NCBI GenBank assembly: GCA_963593905.1
Contig: CAVBBL010000004.1
Location: 71,509-135,508, forward strand
Direction: 5' to 3'
Origin: CAG-791 sp963593905
GTDB lineage: Bacteria > Bacillota > Clostridia > Lachnospirales > Lachnospiraceae
DNA length: 64,000 nt
Below, piece after piece: positions 44,066 through 53,630 of this stretch. Each line of letters opens with the position of its first letter. Positions within the stretch are counted from its first letter, which is position 1. Position numbers and translations under genes: made by a program. The notes under the pieces were generated by a model. The model was not told the DNA's origin. It worked only from the letters and a program-made list of their open reading frames with translations, and ran no database searches.

Positions 44066-47000
44066 ATGTCTTTTGCACATTTGCATGTTCATACAGAATA
44101 TTCTCTGCTGGACGGCTCCAATAAGATCAGCGAGTATGTAAAGCGGGTCAAGGAACTGGGAATGACTGCGGCAGCGATCACGGACCACGGGGTTATGTAT
44201 GGCATTATTGATTTTTACAAGGCGGCGAAAGAGGTGGGGATCAATCCGGTCATCGGATGCGAGGTCTATGTGGCGCCCCACTCCCGCTTTGACAGAGAGC
44301 GGACAGACGGGGAGGACAGATACTATCACCTGATCCTTCTGGCGGAAAATAACACCGGCTACGAAAATCTCATGAAGATCGTCTCCCGCTCCTTCACAGA
44401 AGGGTATTATTACAAGCCACGGGTGGATATGCAGCTGCTGCGGGAGCACCATGAGGGGATTATTGCACTTTCCGCCTGCCTGGCGGGAGAAGTCGCCAGA
44501 GATATTGTCCGGGGAGACCGGCAGGGGGCAGAGGAAGCGGCGCTTCGTTATCTGGAATGCTTTGGAAAAGGCAATTTTTACCTGGAATTGCAGGATCACG
44601 GCTACCCGGATCAGCAGACCGTCAATGCGGCCCTTTTGGAGATAAGCCGGAAGCTGGACATCCCTTTGGTGGCCACCAATGATGTGCACTATACCTATGC
44701 GGAGGATGCGGAGGCCCACGATATCCTGCTGTGCATCCAGACCGGCAAAAAACTTTCCGACGAGGATCGCATGCGCTATCCCGGGGGACAGTTCTATGTA
44801 AAGACGGAAAAGGAAATGAAAGAACTCTTTCCGTATGCTCTGGAAGCGGTGGAAAATACCCAGGCTGTTGCCGACAGATGTCATGTGGAATTTACTTTCC
44901 ATGAGACGAAACTTCCCCACTACGAAGTGCCGGAAGGATATGATTCCTGGAGTTATTTAAATAAGCTCTGCGACGACGGTATGAAGGAGCGGTATCCGGA
45001 GGACGACGGAACCCTTCGGAAGCGATTAGAGTATGAGCTGGGCGTTATCCGGGATATGGGCTATGTGGATTATTTCCTAATCGTCTGGGATTATATCAAC
45101 TATGCCAGAGAGCACGGCATCAGTGTAGGGCCGGGCAGAGGATCGGCGGCCGGTTCCATCGTCTCCTATTGCCTGAAGATTACCAACATCGATCCCATCC
45201 GTTATCAGCTGCTCTTTGAGCGTTTCTTAAATCCGGAGCGTGTTTCCATGCCGGATATTGACGTGGACTTCTGCTTTGAGCGACGGCAGGAGGTCATCGA
45301 CTATGTGACCCGCAAATATGGGAAAGACAAGGTGGTGCAGATCATCACCTTCGGTACCCTGGCAGCTAAAGGCGTGCTGCGGGATGTGGGAAGAGTCATG
45401 GATCTGCCCTATGCTTTTGTGGATTCTATTTCCAAGATGGTGCCGGCAGAGCTGGGGATCACTCTGGAGAAAGCACTGAAAATGAATCCGGAGATGCGAA
45501 GCGCCTATGAAAAGGACGACCGGATCCGCAGACTCATTGATATGAGCATGCGCCTGGAGGGACTGCCCCGGCATTCCTCCGTACATGCGGCGGGAGTGGT
45601 GATCTGTCAGCGGCCGGCAGAGGAATTCGTGCCACTTTCCCGGGCAGCGGATGGTTCTATCACCACGCAGTTTACCATGACCACTGTGGAAGAGCTGGGA
45701 CTTTTAAAGATGGACTTTCTGGGACTTCGCACCCTGACCGTAATTCAGAATGCAGTGGAATTGATAAACCGCTCTCTGGAGCAGACGGAAGGCGCCTATC
45801 CTGCCTATGAGCTGCCGGCACTGGGAGGCAGTGTGCAGGAAAATCCGGCGGGGGTACCCCTTGACATAGACCGGATCGATTACGGGGACAAGGCAGTCTT
45901 TGCAGCTATTTCCACGGGAAAGACAGACGGCGTTTTTCAGCTGGAATCCGGTGGTATGCAGGGATTTATGAAGGAACTGCAGCCGGAAAATCTGGAGGAT
46001 CTCATCGCCGGGATTTCTCTGTATCGTCCGGGACCCATGGATTTTATCCCCAAGTATATAGAGGGAAAGAAAAATGCAGCCTCCATCAGCTACGCTACCC
46101 CGGAACTGGAGCCTATTCTGGCACCTACCTACGGCTGTATCGTCTATCAGGAGCAGGTCATGCAGATCGTACGGGATCTGGGCGGTTATACCATGGGCCG
46201 AAGCGACCTGGTGCGCCGGGCTATGAGTAAGAAAAAGCAATACGTCATGGAGGAGGAGCGCCGGAACTTTATTTACGGCAACGAGCAGGAGGGTGTACCC
46301 GGCTGCGTCTCCAGGGGAATTTCTCCGGAGGTGGCCAATGGAATCTACGATACCATGATGGATTTTGCCAAGTATGCCTTTAATAAATCCCATGCGGCCT
46401 GCTATGCGGTGGTCTCCTACCAGACAGCGTGGCTGAAATATTATTATCCCACGGAATTCATGGCGGCACTGATGACTTCGGTCATAGACTTTCCAGCCAA
46501 GGTGGCAGGCTATATACTGGCCTGCCGCAGCATGCACATTCCGCTGCTGCCCCCGGATATCAATGAGAGTGAGGCGGGATTTTCCGTAGCCAGAGGAAGC
46601 ATCCGTTATGCCCTGACCGCCATAAAGGGCGTGGGCAGACCGGTCATCGATGCGGTGGTGAGAGAACGAAGAGCCAGGGGACCGTTCCGGGATCTGAAGG
46701 ATTTCATCACCAGAATGCAGGGAGATGAGCGGGAAATCAACCGCAGGGTGCTGGAGAATTTCATAAAAGCCGGTGCCTTTGACAGCTTTGGCGCCACCCG
46801 CCGACAGCTTATGAGCGTGTATGCCCAGCTTTTTGATGAAATCCAAAAGAACCTTCGTGACAATATGGCGGGACAGATGTCCCTCTTTGACATTATGGGG
46901 GAGGAGGATCGAAAGGAATTTGAGATCCAGCTGCCGCCTGTGGGCGAATATGACAAGAGTACGAAGCTGGCCTTTGAAAAAGAGGTGTTGGGAATCTATG

Positions 47001-47593
47001 TCAGCGGCCATCCTATGGAGGAATATGTAGACCTGTGGAAAAAGCATGTCACTCATCAGGCAGGAGATTTTCTGCTGCAGGAAGAGACGAACCAGCCCTT
47101 GGCAAAGGACGGAGAGAAGACAGTGATCGGGGGACTGGTGGCCGAAAAAAAAGTAAAATATACCAAAAACGATAAAGTGATGGCCTTCCTTACGGTGGAG
47201 GATCTCACCGGCAGCGTGGAGGTCATTGTTTTCCCTAAGACCTACGAGCAATATGGTCAGCTCATCGAGGAAGACGGCAAGATCTTTGTGGAAGGGCGGG
47301 TGTCCTTAGAGGATGAAAAGGACGGCCGGGTCATCGCTCAGAAGATCACTCCTTTTGATCAGATTCCCAAGAAACTGTGGATCCGCTTTCCGAATAAGGA
47401 GACCTATGCGGAGAAGGAAGCTGTGCTGCTGGAGCTGGTGGCCAATTACGGCGGCCGGGATCAGGTGGTGATCTATATCGAGCATCCAAAGGCCAAAAAA
47501 GTGCTGCCTCCGGGGCAGGGGGTGCAGGCCGATGAGGCACTGCTGACCCAGCTGGGAGAGCTGTTCGGCAAAGAAAATGTGACACTTGTGTAG
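44066..47593 (+). CDS. dnaE: DNA polymerase III alpha subunit
   Basis: The 1175-residue product is a full-length DnaE-type replicative polymerase. It has an N-terminal PHP domain (FAHLHVHTEYSLLDGSNK, then ITDHGVMYG) and the catalytic palm with GPGRGSAAGSIVSY and the Asp pair in MPDIDVDF. FNKSHAACYAVVSYQTAWLK and the C-terminal OB domain (IGGLVAEKKVKYTKNDK) follow. The PHP His and Asp residues look intact. Low-GC Gram-positive bacteria use PolC as well; that gene is not here. The ribosome site AAGAGG comes from a hairpin repeat, so translation of an essential replication gene appears to depend on the repeat. Confidence 0.96.
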   Translation: MSFAHLHVHTEYSLLDGSNKISEYVKRVKELGMTAAAITDHGVMYGIIDFYKAAKEVGINPVIGCEVYVAPHSRFDRERTDGEDRYYHLILLAENNTGYENLMKIVSRSFTEGYYYKPRVDMQLLREHHEGIIALSACLAGEVARDIVRGDRQGAEEAALRYLECFGKGNFYLELQDHGYPDQQTVNAALLEISRKLDIPLVATNDVHYTYAEDAEAHDILLCIQTGKKLSDEDRMRYPGGQFYVKTEKEMKELFPYALEAVENTQAVADRCHVEFTFHETKLPHYEVPEGYDSWSYLNKLCDDGMKERYPEDDGTLRKRLEYELGVIRDMGYVDYFLIVWDYINYAREHGISVGPGRGSAAGSIVSYCLKITNIDPIRYQLLFERFLNPERVSMPDIDVDFCFERRQEVIDYVTRKYGKDKVVQIITFGTLAAKGVLRDVGRVMDLPYAFVDSISKMVPAELGITLEKALKMNPEMRSAYEKDDRIRRLIDMSMRLEGLPRHSSVHAAGVVICQRPAEEFVPLSRAADGSITTQFTMTTVEELGLLKMDFLGLRTLTVIQNAVELINRSLEQTEGAYPAYELPALGGSVQENPAGVPLDIDRIDYGDKAVFAAISTGKTDGVFQLESGGMQGFMKELQPENLEDLIAGISLYRPGPMDFIPKYIEGKKNAASISYATPELEPILAPTYGCIVYQEQVMQIVRDLGGYTMGRSDLVRRAMSKKKQYVMEEERRNFIYGNEQEGVPGCVSRGISPEVANGIYDTMMDFAKYAFNKSHAACYAVVSYQTAWLKYYYPTEFMAALMTSVIDFPAKVAGYILACRSMHIPLLPPDINESEAGFSVARGSIRYALTAIKGVGRPVIDAVVRERRARGPFRDLKDFITRMQGDEREINRRVLENFIKAGAFDSFGATRRQLMSVYAQLFDEIQKNLRDNMAGQMSLFDIMGEEDRKEFEIQLPPVGEYDKSTKLAFEKEVLGIYVSGHPMEEYVDLWKKHVTHQAGDFLLQEETNQPLAKDGEKTVIGGLVAEKKVKYTKNDKVMAFLTVEDLTGSVEVIVFPKTYEQYGQLIEEDGKIFVEGRVSLEDEKDGRVIAQKITPFDQIPKKLWIRFPNKETYAEKEAVLLELVANYGGRDQVVIYIEHPKAKKVLPPGQGVQADEALLTQLGELFGKENVTLV

Positions 47594-47930
47594 AACATAG
47601 TCCGGAGGTCGGATGTCACATATGGTTGTGTTATAAACACAGATCGGATAAACGGATTAATCAATCTATCTGTCTGTCAGTCAGAGCAGTGGCGGTGTCA
47701 GGATGTTATGGGAAAGAAGTGGGATTGTGGTCAATGTTCCGAAATTGAGATGCTTAAACAGGAAAAAACAGTAAAAAGTACATGGAAAAGGGTAAAATTC
47801 TCTTATTTAGGGGGAATATTTTACAATCCTGTGATTGCAAATCAAAATATACTGCGCTAAAATAAGAAAAGTTTCATGCTGATGCCCGTCCGGCATGTGG
47901 GGGCAGAGGTCAGGCAGAAAGGATAAAGTC
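47594..47930. other. Non-coding gap between dnaE and pfkA
   Basis: No gene or clear terminator is visible. The pfkA promoter lies at 47835-47863. A run of A and T at 47763-47830 precedes it. Confidence 0.5.
47835..47863 (+). promoter_or_regulatory. Probable sigma-A promoter of pfkA
   Basis: TTGCAA (47835-47840) and TAAAAT (47858-47863) are 17 bases apart, 68 bases before the pfkA ATG. Confidence 0.55.
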
Positions 47931-48905
47931 ATGGCAAAAGAAATTAAGACGATCGGTATTCTTACCAGCGGCGGCGATGCCCCGGGTATGAATGCAGCAA
48001 TTCGCGCAACAGTACGCAAGGCATTGAATGATGGACTGCAGGTAAAGGGCATCCTTCGCGGCTATCAGGGACTGCTGAACGAAGAGATCATTGATATGGA
48101 TAAGCACAGCGTATCCGATATTATAGAGCGCGGCGGTACGATTCTAGGTACAGCTCGCTGCGCAGAGTTCCGCACAAAGGAAGGACAGGAGAAGGGCGCA
48201 GAGATCTGCCGCAAGCACGGCATTGACGGTATTGTGGTCATCGGCGGCGACGGCTCCTACAAGGGCGCACAGGCGTTAGCCAGAAACGGCATCAATACCG
48301 TAGGACTGCCCGGTACCATTGATCTGGATATTGCCTGCACCGAGTATACCATCGGTTTTGATACGGCAATCAATACCGCTATGTCCGCTATCGATAAGGT
48401 AAGAGATACCTCTACCTCCCACGAGCGCTGCAGTATCATAGAGGTAATGGGCAGAAATGCCGGTTATATTGCTCTGTGGTGCGGTGTGGCTACCGGTGCA
48501 GAGGACATTCTGCTGCCTGAGAAATACGATTACGACGAGCAGAAGCTCATTGATAATATTATCAAGAGCCGTAAGTACGGCAAGAAGCATCATATCATCA
48601 TCAATGCAGAGGGCATCGGTCATTCCGCATCCATGGCTCGTCGTATTGAGGCTGCTACCGGTATCGAGACCCGTGCTACGATCCTTGGATACATGCAGCG
48701 CGGCGGCTCTCCTACCTGCAAGGACAGATATTACGCTTCCATCATGGGGGCGTATGCAGCAGATATCCTTTGCGCAGGCAAGTCCAACCGGGTAGTGTGC
48801 TATCGCCACGGTGAGTTCGTCGATTACGACATCGAGGAAGCACTGGCTATGACAAAGGATATTCCGGAGTATGCCTTCGAGGTGAGCCAGAAGCTGTCCA
48901 GATAA
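47931..48905 (+). CDS. pfkA: ATP-dependent 6-phosphofructokinase
   Basis: PfkA phosphorylates fructose 6-phosphate in glycolysis. The 324-residue length and GILTSGGDAPGMNAAIRA start are standard. GGDGSYKGA marks an ATP-using enzyme, since PPi-dependent forms have GGDDT. The catalytic loop reads PGTIDLDIACTEYTIGF, where the usual Asn between the two Asp residues is Leu, and the catalytic Asp is kept. GYMQRGGSPT is the substrate-binding segment. AAAGG lies eight bases before the ATG. Codon use is strongly biased, as expected for a highly expressed gene. A terminator follows. Confidence 0.95.
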   Translation: MAKEIKTIGILTSGGDAPGMNAAIRATVRKALNDGLQVKGILRGYQGLLNEEIIDMDKHSVSDIIERGGTILGTARCAEFRTKEGQEKGAEICRKHGIDGIVVIGGDGSYKGAQALARNGINTVGLPGTIDLDIACTEYTIGFDTAINTAMSAIDKVRDTSTSHERCSIIEVMGRNAGYIALWCGVATGAEDILLPEKYDYDEQKLIDNIIKSRKYGKKHHIIINAEGIGHSASMARRIEAATGIETRATILGYMQRGGSPTCKDRYYASIMGAYAADILCAGKSNRVVCYRHGEFVDYDIEEALAMTKDIPEYAFEVSQKLSR

Positions 48906-48989
48906 GTGGTAGAGGCACTTTTTGGCAGGTAGAAAAGAAACTGGCCTGGTTAGAAGAAGGCGAGGCAGTTATAAGAAACAAAAAGCAAA

Positions 48990-49024
48990 ACGGCTCTGAC
49001 TTTTAGAAGTCAGAGCCGTTTTTA
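48990..49024 (+). terminator. Rho-independent terminator after pfkA
   Basis: ACGGCTCTGACTT pairs with AAGTCAGAGCCGT, followed by five T residues. The A-rich left side could also act on the reverse-strand isomerase gene. Confidence 0.88.
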
Positions 49025-49140
49025 AAATTACCATTTCTTTCCAGTCATATGGTCACAAACAGACGGGAAAGTACTTTTTGGATACCGTTTCGATTATGTT
49101 AGTGCTTTTACGGAATACGTGATTCATAATTCTGTTTCTC

Positions 49141-50568
49141 TTATCTGCAGATGATATCCACAGGAATATCCATAATCTTGGCAACCTTGAGCAGAGTATC
49201 GATGTGTCTGCCGGCTGCTGCAGCCATGTGGTGGGTAGGACCTGCCTCGGACCACTTGTTGCAGAACTCTCTGCAGGGAATGGAGAACTTGGTGCGCATG
49301 TTGGTGTCGCCGAAGGTAAAGATCGGGCCGGGCTGGTTCTCGCCTTCTGCTACGACGAATTTAAACTTGCCGTCCTTGTCCTGGGTAATAGCCAGGTAGG
49401 TAACCGGGCCGGTGGGCGGATAGAACTGTGTCAGATAGCCGCCGCCTACTTTGCCGTGGAAGACTTTTACGATTTTCATGGTAGGCTTGTGTGCCAGGGA
49501 GATGTCTGCATCGCCGGAACCGGAGTGGCCGATAATGCAGATGTCCTCCGGGAAGTCAATGGAGTACATCTCGGAGAGCTGACCCATACCGGAAATCGTC
49601 TTCAAGATGGACATAGCCATGGCAACCTTCATATCACCTTCTACTGCGCAGGCTGTGCCCTGCTTAATCAGCATGGAGAAAGCGGGGATCAGCATGGAAT
49701 CCAGCTTGCCGGCAACGCCCTGTGCCTTGCCTGCATAGTGGGATGCAATCATGCCCAGATCTTCATCCTGTGCCCATTTTTCAAAAGCAACCACATATTT
49801 TGCCATATCTCTGATATCGGCATCCTCTGTGGAAGCACCGCCCTCGATCTCAAAGGTATCGATGATATCCTGTGCTTTGGCGGTAATAGCATCCTCATCG
49901 GTGATATTGTCGGCAATAGCCCACATATCTTCCCAGTCGAACTGCTTGGTATACAGCCCCATTCTGTTGTAAAGATTGGTCTCATCGATATACAGATCCA
50001 TCATGCCGGGATAGGGACGGCCGATCTGAGCGATATTGGTCTGACGGAAACGTCTGCGTACCTGTGCAGCCTTGCACCAGTCTGCAATCTCCGCAGCGAC
50101 TTCCGGGTCACCGCCTTCTACCACGCCGGTGATGACGGCATGTCTCTTGCCTGCACGCTCTAAGTCTGCTACAGCCTCGCCGACAGCACCGCACGCATAC
50201 AGATCACCTAACCAGATCGGAATATCGGTGTTGGCGTAGTCAGGAGCCAGTTTCTTCTGTACATTGACACAGACTACGGGAACATCGAGGTCTCTGATAG
50301 CAGGCAGAACATTATAGGAAGTAGCATAGGTCAGAAGCTGTAAGAATACCAGATCTACATCTGCAGCTCTGAACTTATCGCCGGCTGCCATAGCCTGTTC
50401 CTTGGTGGTCACCATGCCGCCGTCGATAATCTCTACGGTATCCGGCAGTGTCTCCTTAAAATCTGCATACTGCTGTTCGAAATTCGGAACCAGCTGCGGG
50501 AACTGGGGAAGATAGGCACCCAGTGCAATGGAAAAAACGCCGACCTTTGCCTTTGTGTTTACTAACAT
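49141..50568 (-). CDS. L-arabinose/L-fucose isomerase-family sugar isomerase
   Basis: The 475-residue protein is of the AraA/FucI fold. It would convert an aldose to a ketose in the cytoplasm with a divalent metal. The catalytic Glu and His positions of L-arabinose isomerase can be matched: Glu in ACAVEGDMK, Glu in LSEMYSIDF, His in IIGHSGSGD and His in AGPTHHMA. The N-terminus (VGVFSIALGAYLPQF) differs from classical AraA, so the substrate may be another sugar. A fucO-like gene and an AraC regulator are next to it, which points to L-fucose, L-rhamnose or a pentose. AGGAGG lies before the ATG. No kinase or aldolase is seen nearby. Confidence 0.82.
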   Translation of the reverse strand: MLVNTKAKVGVFSIALGAYLPQFPQLVPNFEQQYADFKETLPDTVEIIDGGMVTTKEQAMAAGDKFRAADVDLVFLQLLTYATSYNVLPAIRDLDVPVVCVNVQKKLAPDYANTDIPIWLGDLYACGAVGEAVADLERAGKRHAVITGVVEGGDPEVAAEIADWCKAAQVRRRFRQTNIAQIGRPYPGMMDLYIDETNLYNRMGLYTKQFDWEDMWAIADNITDEDAITAKAQDIIDTFEIEGGASTEDADIRDMAKYVVAFEKWAQDEDLGMIASHYAGKAQGVAGKLDSMLIPAFSMLIKQGTACAVEGDMKVAMAMSILKTISGMGQLSEMYSIDFPEDICIIGHSGSGDADISLAHKPTMKIVKVFHGKVGGGYLTQFYPPTGPVTYLAITQDKDGKFKFVVAEGENQPGPIFTFGDTNMRTKFSIPCREFCNKWSEAGPTHHMAAAAGRHIDTLLKVAKIMDIPVDIICR

Positions 50569-50731
50569 AAAATTTCCTCCTTACCTGTAAGTTTCCTGCC
50601 CCCATAGCAGGTGTTTATCCGTCTGCAAAGAATTGCTGCATTGCTTTTAGTACAAGACGGATTAATACCATATATTTACTTCTATTGTATGACTTTATTT
50701 GTATATAAACAGCACGCTGTTGGCAAATTCA

Positions 50732-50760
50732 TTGACCTTATTTGCATAGTATCCTATAAT
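50732..50760 (+). promoter_or_regulatory. Sigma-A promoter of the AraC-type regulator
   Basis: TTGACC (50732-50737) and a perfect TATAAT (50755-50760) are 17 bases apart, 62 bases before the start codon. It lies in the shared region with the divergent isomerase gene, so the regulator probably binds here too. Confidence 0.8.
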
Positions 50761-50822
50761 GATTTAGGAGAAATATCCAATTTGAAAGACCTGGTTTTGA
50801 CTATTTTTAACAATGGAGAGAT

Positions 50823-51803
50823 ATGAACGAGGAGATTTACAAAAAGCTGATTCAAATTACGCCGGAGGAGCGATATATCCTGGAGCACACAGGCGCCATC
50901 GATAAGACCATCTATGCGGCGGCCAATTCCTCTGTGGTGGATGCAGGGCTTTTGCTGGAACAGGGTAAGCTCATTGATCTGCGTCCCCATACCCGGTTCG
51001 CTCACTTCCCCCGTCATACACATAACTATGTGGAAATGGTCTATATGGTTTCCGGACAGACCAGACATATCGTCAACGGCAATGAAGTGATTCTGCGCCA
51101 GGGAGAGCTGCTGCTCATGAACCAGCATGCGACCCAGGAAATCTACCCGGCCGGAGAAAAAGACATTGCGGTGAATTTTATGATTCTGCCGGAATTTTTC
51201 GACACAGCACTGATGATGCTCAAAGGGGCTAATTCCATGGTCAGAGATTTTCTGGTGGATTGTCTTAAGAGTACGTCCGGACATGTGGACTACCTGCACT
51301 TTGAGGTGGCGGATGCCCTGCCGATCCAGAATCTCATAGAGAATCTCATCTATGCGCTTCTAAAGGAGACACCCAATGCCAGCCAGTTGAATCAGACGAC
51401 GGTGGGACTTCTTTTCCTGCATTTGCTGCAGCACACAGACCAGCTGACCATCGGCGGCGACCGCTTTGAGGATGAGGTAATGATGAAAGTCCTCGGCCAT
51501 ATCGAAGATCATTACAGAGAGGGAGAACTCTCGGATCTGTGCGGTCAGCTCTCTATCGATCTGTATACCCTTTCCCGGATCATCAAGCGCAGAACCGGGC
51601 AGACTTACACAGAACTGGTACAGGAAAAGAGACTGAATCTGGCCGCTTTTCTGCTGGAGACTACCGGTCTTCCCATCACGGATATTTCGGCAGATGTGGG
51701 ATATAATAATTTCAGCTATTTTTACAGGATCTTTCGGAAAAAATACGGAATGACACCGAGAGAATACAGGAAGGAAATCGTGACGGGAAAGTCGGAGAGT
51801 TAG
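50823..51803 (+). CDS. AraC-family transcriptional regulator
   Basis: The 326-residue protein has an N-terminal cupin-like sensor (RFAHFPRHTHNYVEMVYMVSG, then GNEVILRQGELLLMNQHA) and a C-terminal double helix-turn-helix. The latter includes DLYTLSRIIKRRTGQTYTEL and ITDISADVGYNNFSYFYRIFRKKYGMTPREYR, quoted here as two parts of one region. It most likely activates the divergent isomerase gene and perhaps fucO in response to the sugar or its product. GGAGAG lies before the ATG. The long terminator at 51971-52070 ends the unit. Confidence 0.92.
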   Translation: MNEEIYKKLIQITPEERYILEHTGAIDKTIYAAANSSVVDAGLLLEQGKLIDLRPHTRFAHFPRHTHNYVEMVYMVSGQTRHIVNGNEVILRQGELLLMNQHATQEIYPAGEKDIAVNFMILPEFFDTALMMLKGANSMVRDFLVDCLKSTSGHVDYLHFEVADALPIQNLIENLIYALLKETPNASQLNQTTVGLLFLHLLQHTDQLTIGGDRFEDEVMMKVLGHIEDHYREGELSDLCGQLSIDLYTLSRIIKRRTGQTYTELVQEKRLNLAAFLLETTGLPITDISADVGYNNFSYFYRIFRKKYGMTPREYRKEIVTGKSES

Positions 51804-51970
51804 AAAATCATTCAGGAAAAAGGCGTCAGAAAAAAGCCATCAGGGAAAAATGTCAGAAAAACGCTTCTCTCTATAGAACGGACTTATTCAAAGCTGTCAG
51901 CGGAAAAAGCGTTGGCAAAAGGTCAATCAGACCTATAGAACAAGACCTGTTGGTGTCTAATGACATCAAA

Positions 51971-52070
51971 AAAGAACCGCGGAATGTAAGTCCCTGCCGG
52001 CTTCGGATACACAGGAAAGGCCCCGGAGTCTCAGGGAAATTACATATTCCACGGTTCTCTTTTTATTTTA
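51971..52070 (+). terminator. Long-stem terminator after the AraC-type gene
   Basis: AGAACCGCGGAATGTAA and TCCCTG pair with CAGGGA, TTACATATTCC and GGTTCT across an inner stem (CCGG/CCGG) of about 30 bases. CTTTTTATTTT follows. The hairpin is unusually long, about 90 bases with small bulges. Confidence 0.8.
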
Positions 52071-52109
52071 CAGATACTACGATACTACACACAGGATCAA
52101 TACAATGGA

Positions 52110-53261
52110 TTATTTCACCATCAGCATACGGAACATTTCGATGACCTGCTCCTTGGATGCCTCACGGGGATTGCCGGGATAGCATGCATCGTTGAGTGCA
52201 TCCTCAGCCAGCTGCTCCAGATCCTCTTCCTTGATCTTGTCAAGAGTCTCCGGGATACCCACATCCTTGGAAAGCTTCTTGACCGCATCGATTGCTGCCT
52301 GACGATATTCCTCCTGGGTCATCTCGTCTACGCCCTTTACGCCCATAGCTCTTGCTACCTCGCGAAGACGCTCGCCGGTGTACTCCTTATTGAACTCCAT
52401 GGAGATGGGAAGGAACATAGCGCAGGCTACACCGTGAGGGGTATCATAATGTGCGGAAAGCGTATGTGCCATAGCATGGTCGATACCCAGACCTACGTTG
52501 GAGAAGCCCATGCCGGCGATGTACTGGCCAAGTGCCATGCCTTCCCGGCCTGCAGGCTCATTGTTGACAGCAGCGCGGAGGTTCTCGGAAATGAGCTTGA
52601 TGGCCTCATAGTGGAACATGTCGGTGAGCTCCCAGGCAGCCTTGGTGGTATAGCCTTCGATTGCGTGGGTCAGCGCGTCCATACCGGTGGAAGCGGTCAG
52701 TCCCTTGGGCATGGAGGACATCATCTCCGGATCGATTACAGCATAAGCAGGGATATCATGCTCATCTACGCAGACGAACTTACGAACCTTCTCCGGATCG
52801 GTGATAACGTAGTTGATAGTAACCTCTGCAGCAGTGCCTGCAGTAGTGGGAACAGCGATGGTGGTCACGGCATGATTCTTGGTGGGAGCAACACCCTCTA
52901 AGGAGCGAACATCCTCGAATTCCGGATTGTTGATGATGATGCCGATGGCCTTTGCGGTATCCATGGAGGAGCCGCCGCCTACAGCGATGATGGAATCAGC
53001 GCCTGCATCCTTGAAGGCCTGCACGCCGGTCTGTACATTGGCGATGGTGGGATTGGGCTTGATCTCGGAATACAAAGTATAAGGGATGCCTGCTTCTTCC
53101 AGCAGAGCGGTGACCTTTCCGGTAACACCGAACTTGACCAGATCAGGATCGGAACATAAGAAAACCTTCTTAAATCCTTCTCTCTGTGCAATGCCCGGGA
53201 TTTCCTGGATGGCACCTTTTCCGTGGTAGGAAACGGTGTTGAGTACGATTCTGTTTGCCAT
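52110..53261 (-). CDS. fucO: Lactaldehyde reductase/1,2-propanediol oxidoreductase (iron-containing ADH)
   Basis: FucO reduces L-lactaldehyde, from L-fucose or L-rhamnose breakdown, to 1,2-propanediol. The 383-residue length is that of E. coli FucO, and long blocks match it from memory: GVFAFKDAG-type Rossmann region, AVGGGSSMDTAKAIGI, PTTAGTAAEVTINYVITD, KFVCVDEHDIP, DALTHAIEGY and NTPHGVA-like YDTPHGVA. The metal ligands Asp and three His are present. The start at 53261 (MANRIVLN) has GGAGG eight bases upstream. Direct repeats lie upstream (53383-53466). With the isomerase it suggests deoxysugar use, though aldolase and kinase genes are elsewhere. Confidence 0.92.
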   Translation of the reverse strand: MANRIVLNTVSYHGKGAIQEIPGIAQREGFKKVFLCSDPDLVKFGVTGKVTALLEEAGIPYTLYSEIKPNPTIANVQTGVQAFKDAGADSIIAVGGGSSMDTAKAIGIIINNPEFEDVRSLEGVAPTKNHAVTTIAVPTTAGTAAEVTINYVITDPEKVRKFVCVDEHDIPAYAVIDPEMMSSMPKGLTASTGMDALTHAIEGYTTKAAWELTDMFHYEAIKLISENLRAAVNNEPAGREGMALGQYIAGMGFSNVGLGIDHAMAHTLSAHYDTPHGVACAMFLPISMEFNKEYTGERLREVARAMGVKGVDEMTQEEYRQAAIDAVKKLSKDVGIPETLDKIKEEDLEQLAEDALNDACYPGNPREASKEQVIEMFRMLMVK

Positions 53262-53382
53262 TTCTGCAACCTCCATATATTTATTGTGATTTGATATAAA
53301 ATATAGAACATTTATCCGCTGTTTTCTGACAGCGGATCACGTGATGAGTATACCATTTTGGACCGCTTCGTGCAAAAGAACT

Positions 53383-53466
53383 TTCTGTGAAGCAGTAGGC
53401 TGTGTTTTTCTGTGAAGCTGTGTGTTGCATTTTCTGTGAAGCAATATGTCATATTTTCTGTGAAGC
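53383..53466 (-). repeat. Four direct repeats of TTCTGTGAAGC, 24-25 bp apart, upstream of fucO
   Basis: The motif starts at 53383, 53408, 53432 and 53456. Each copy is preceded by T residues. They lie 120-205 bases upstream of the fucO start and may be regulator-binding sites, for instance for the nearby AraC-type protein. The remaining gap 53262-53630 between fucO and the divergent symporter gene shows no gene. Confidence 0.75.
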
Positions 53467-53630
53467 AGCACGCCGCATCTTTTGTGCGTTCTATATGAGC
53501 CAATGTACTATTCAGGAAGTCGTGGACGGTATTATAGTATACATGTTAGAATAACAAAAATAAAAAATTCTGCAGAGAGGCATCGTCGCATTGCCTGTAT
53601 GCAGTAAATAATTAAGGAATGAGGTTTTCT

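Noticed and set aside
45704..47251. Long antisense open frame (515 codons) opposite dnaE
   Set aside because: It lies wholly opposite a clearly conserved gene, and its product has a composition expected from reversed codons (many His, Arg, Gln, Ile) with no domain motif.
53312..53503. Small reverse-strand frame with repeated CFTEN-like units
   Set aside because: The repeated peptide simply reflects the four DNA direct repeats, the unit length is not constant in frame, and no ribosome site precedes it.
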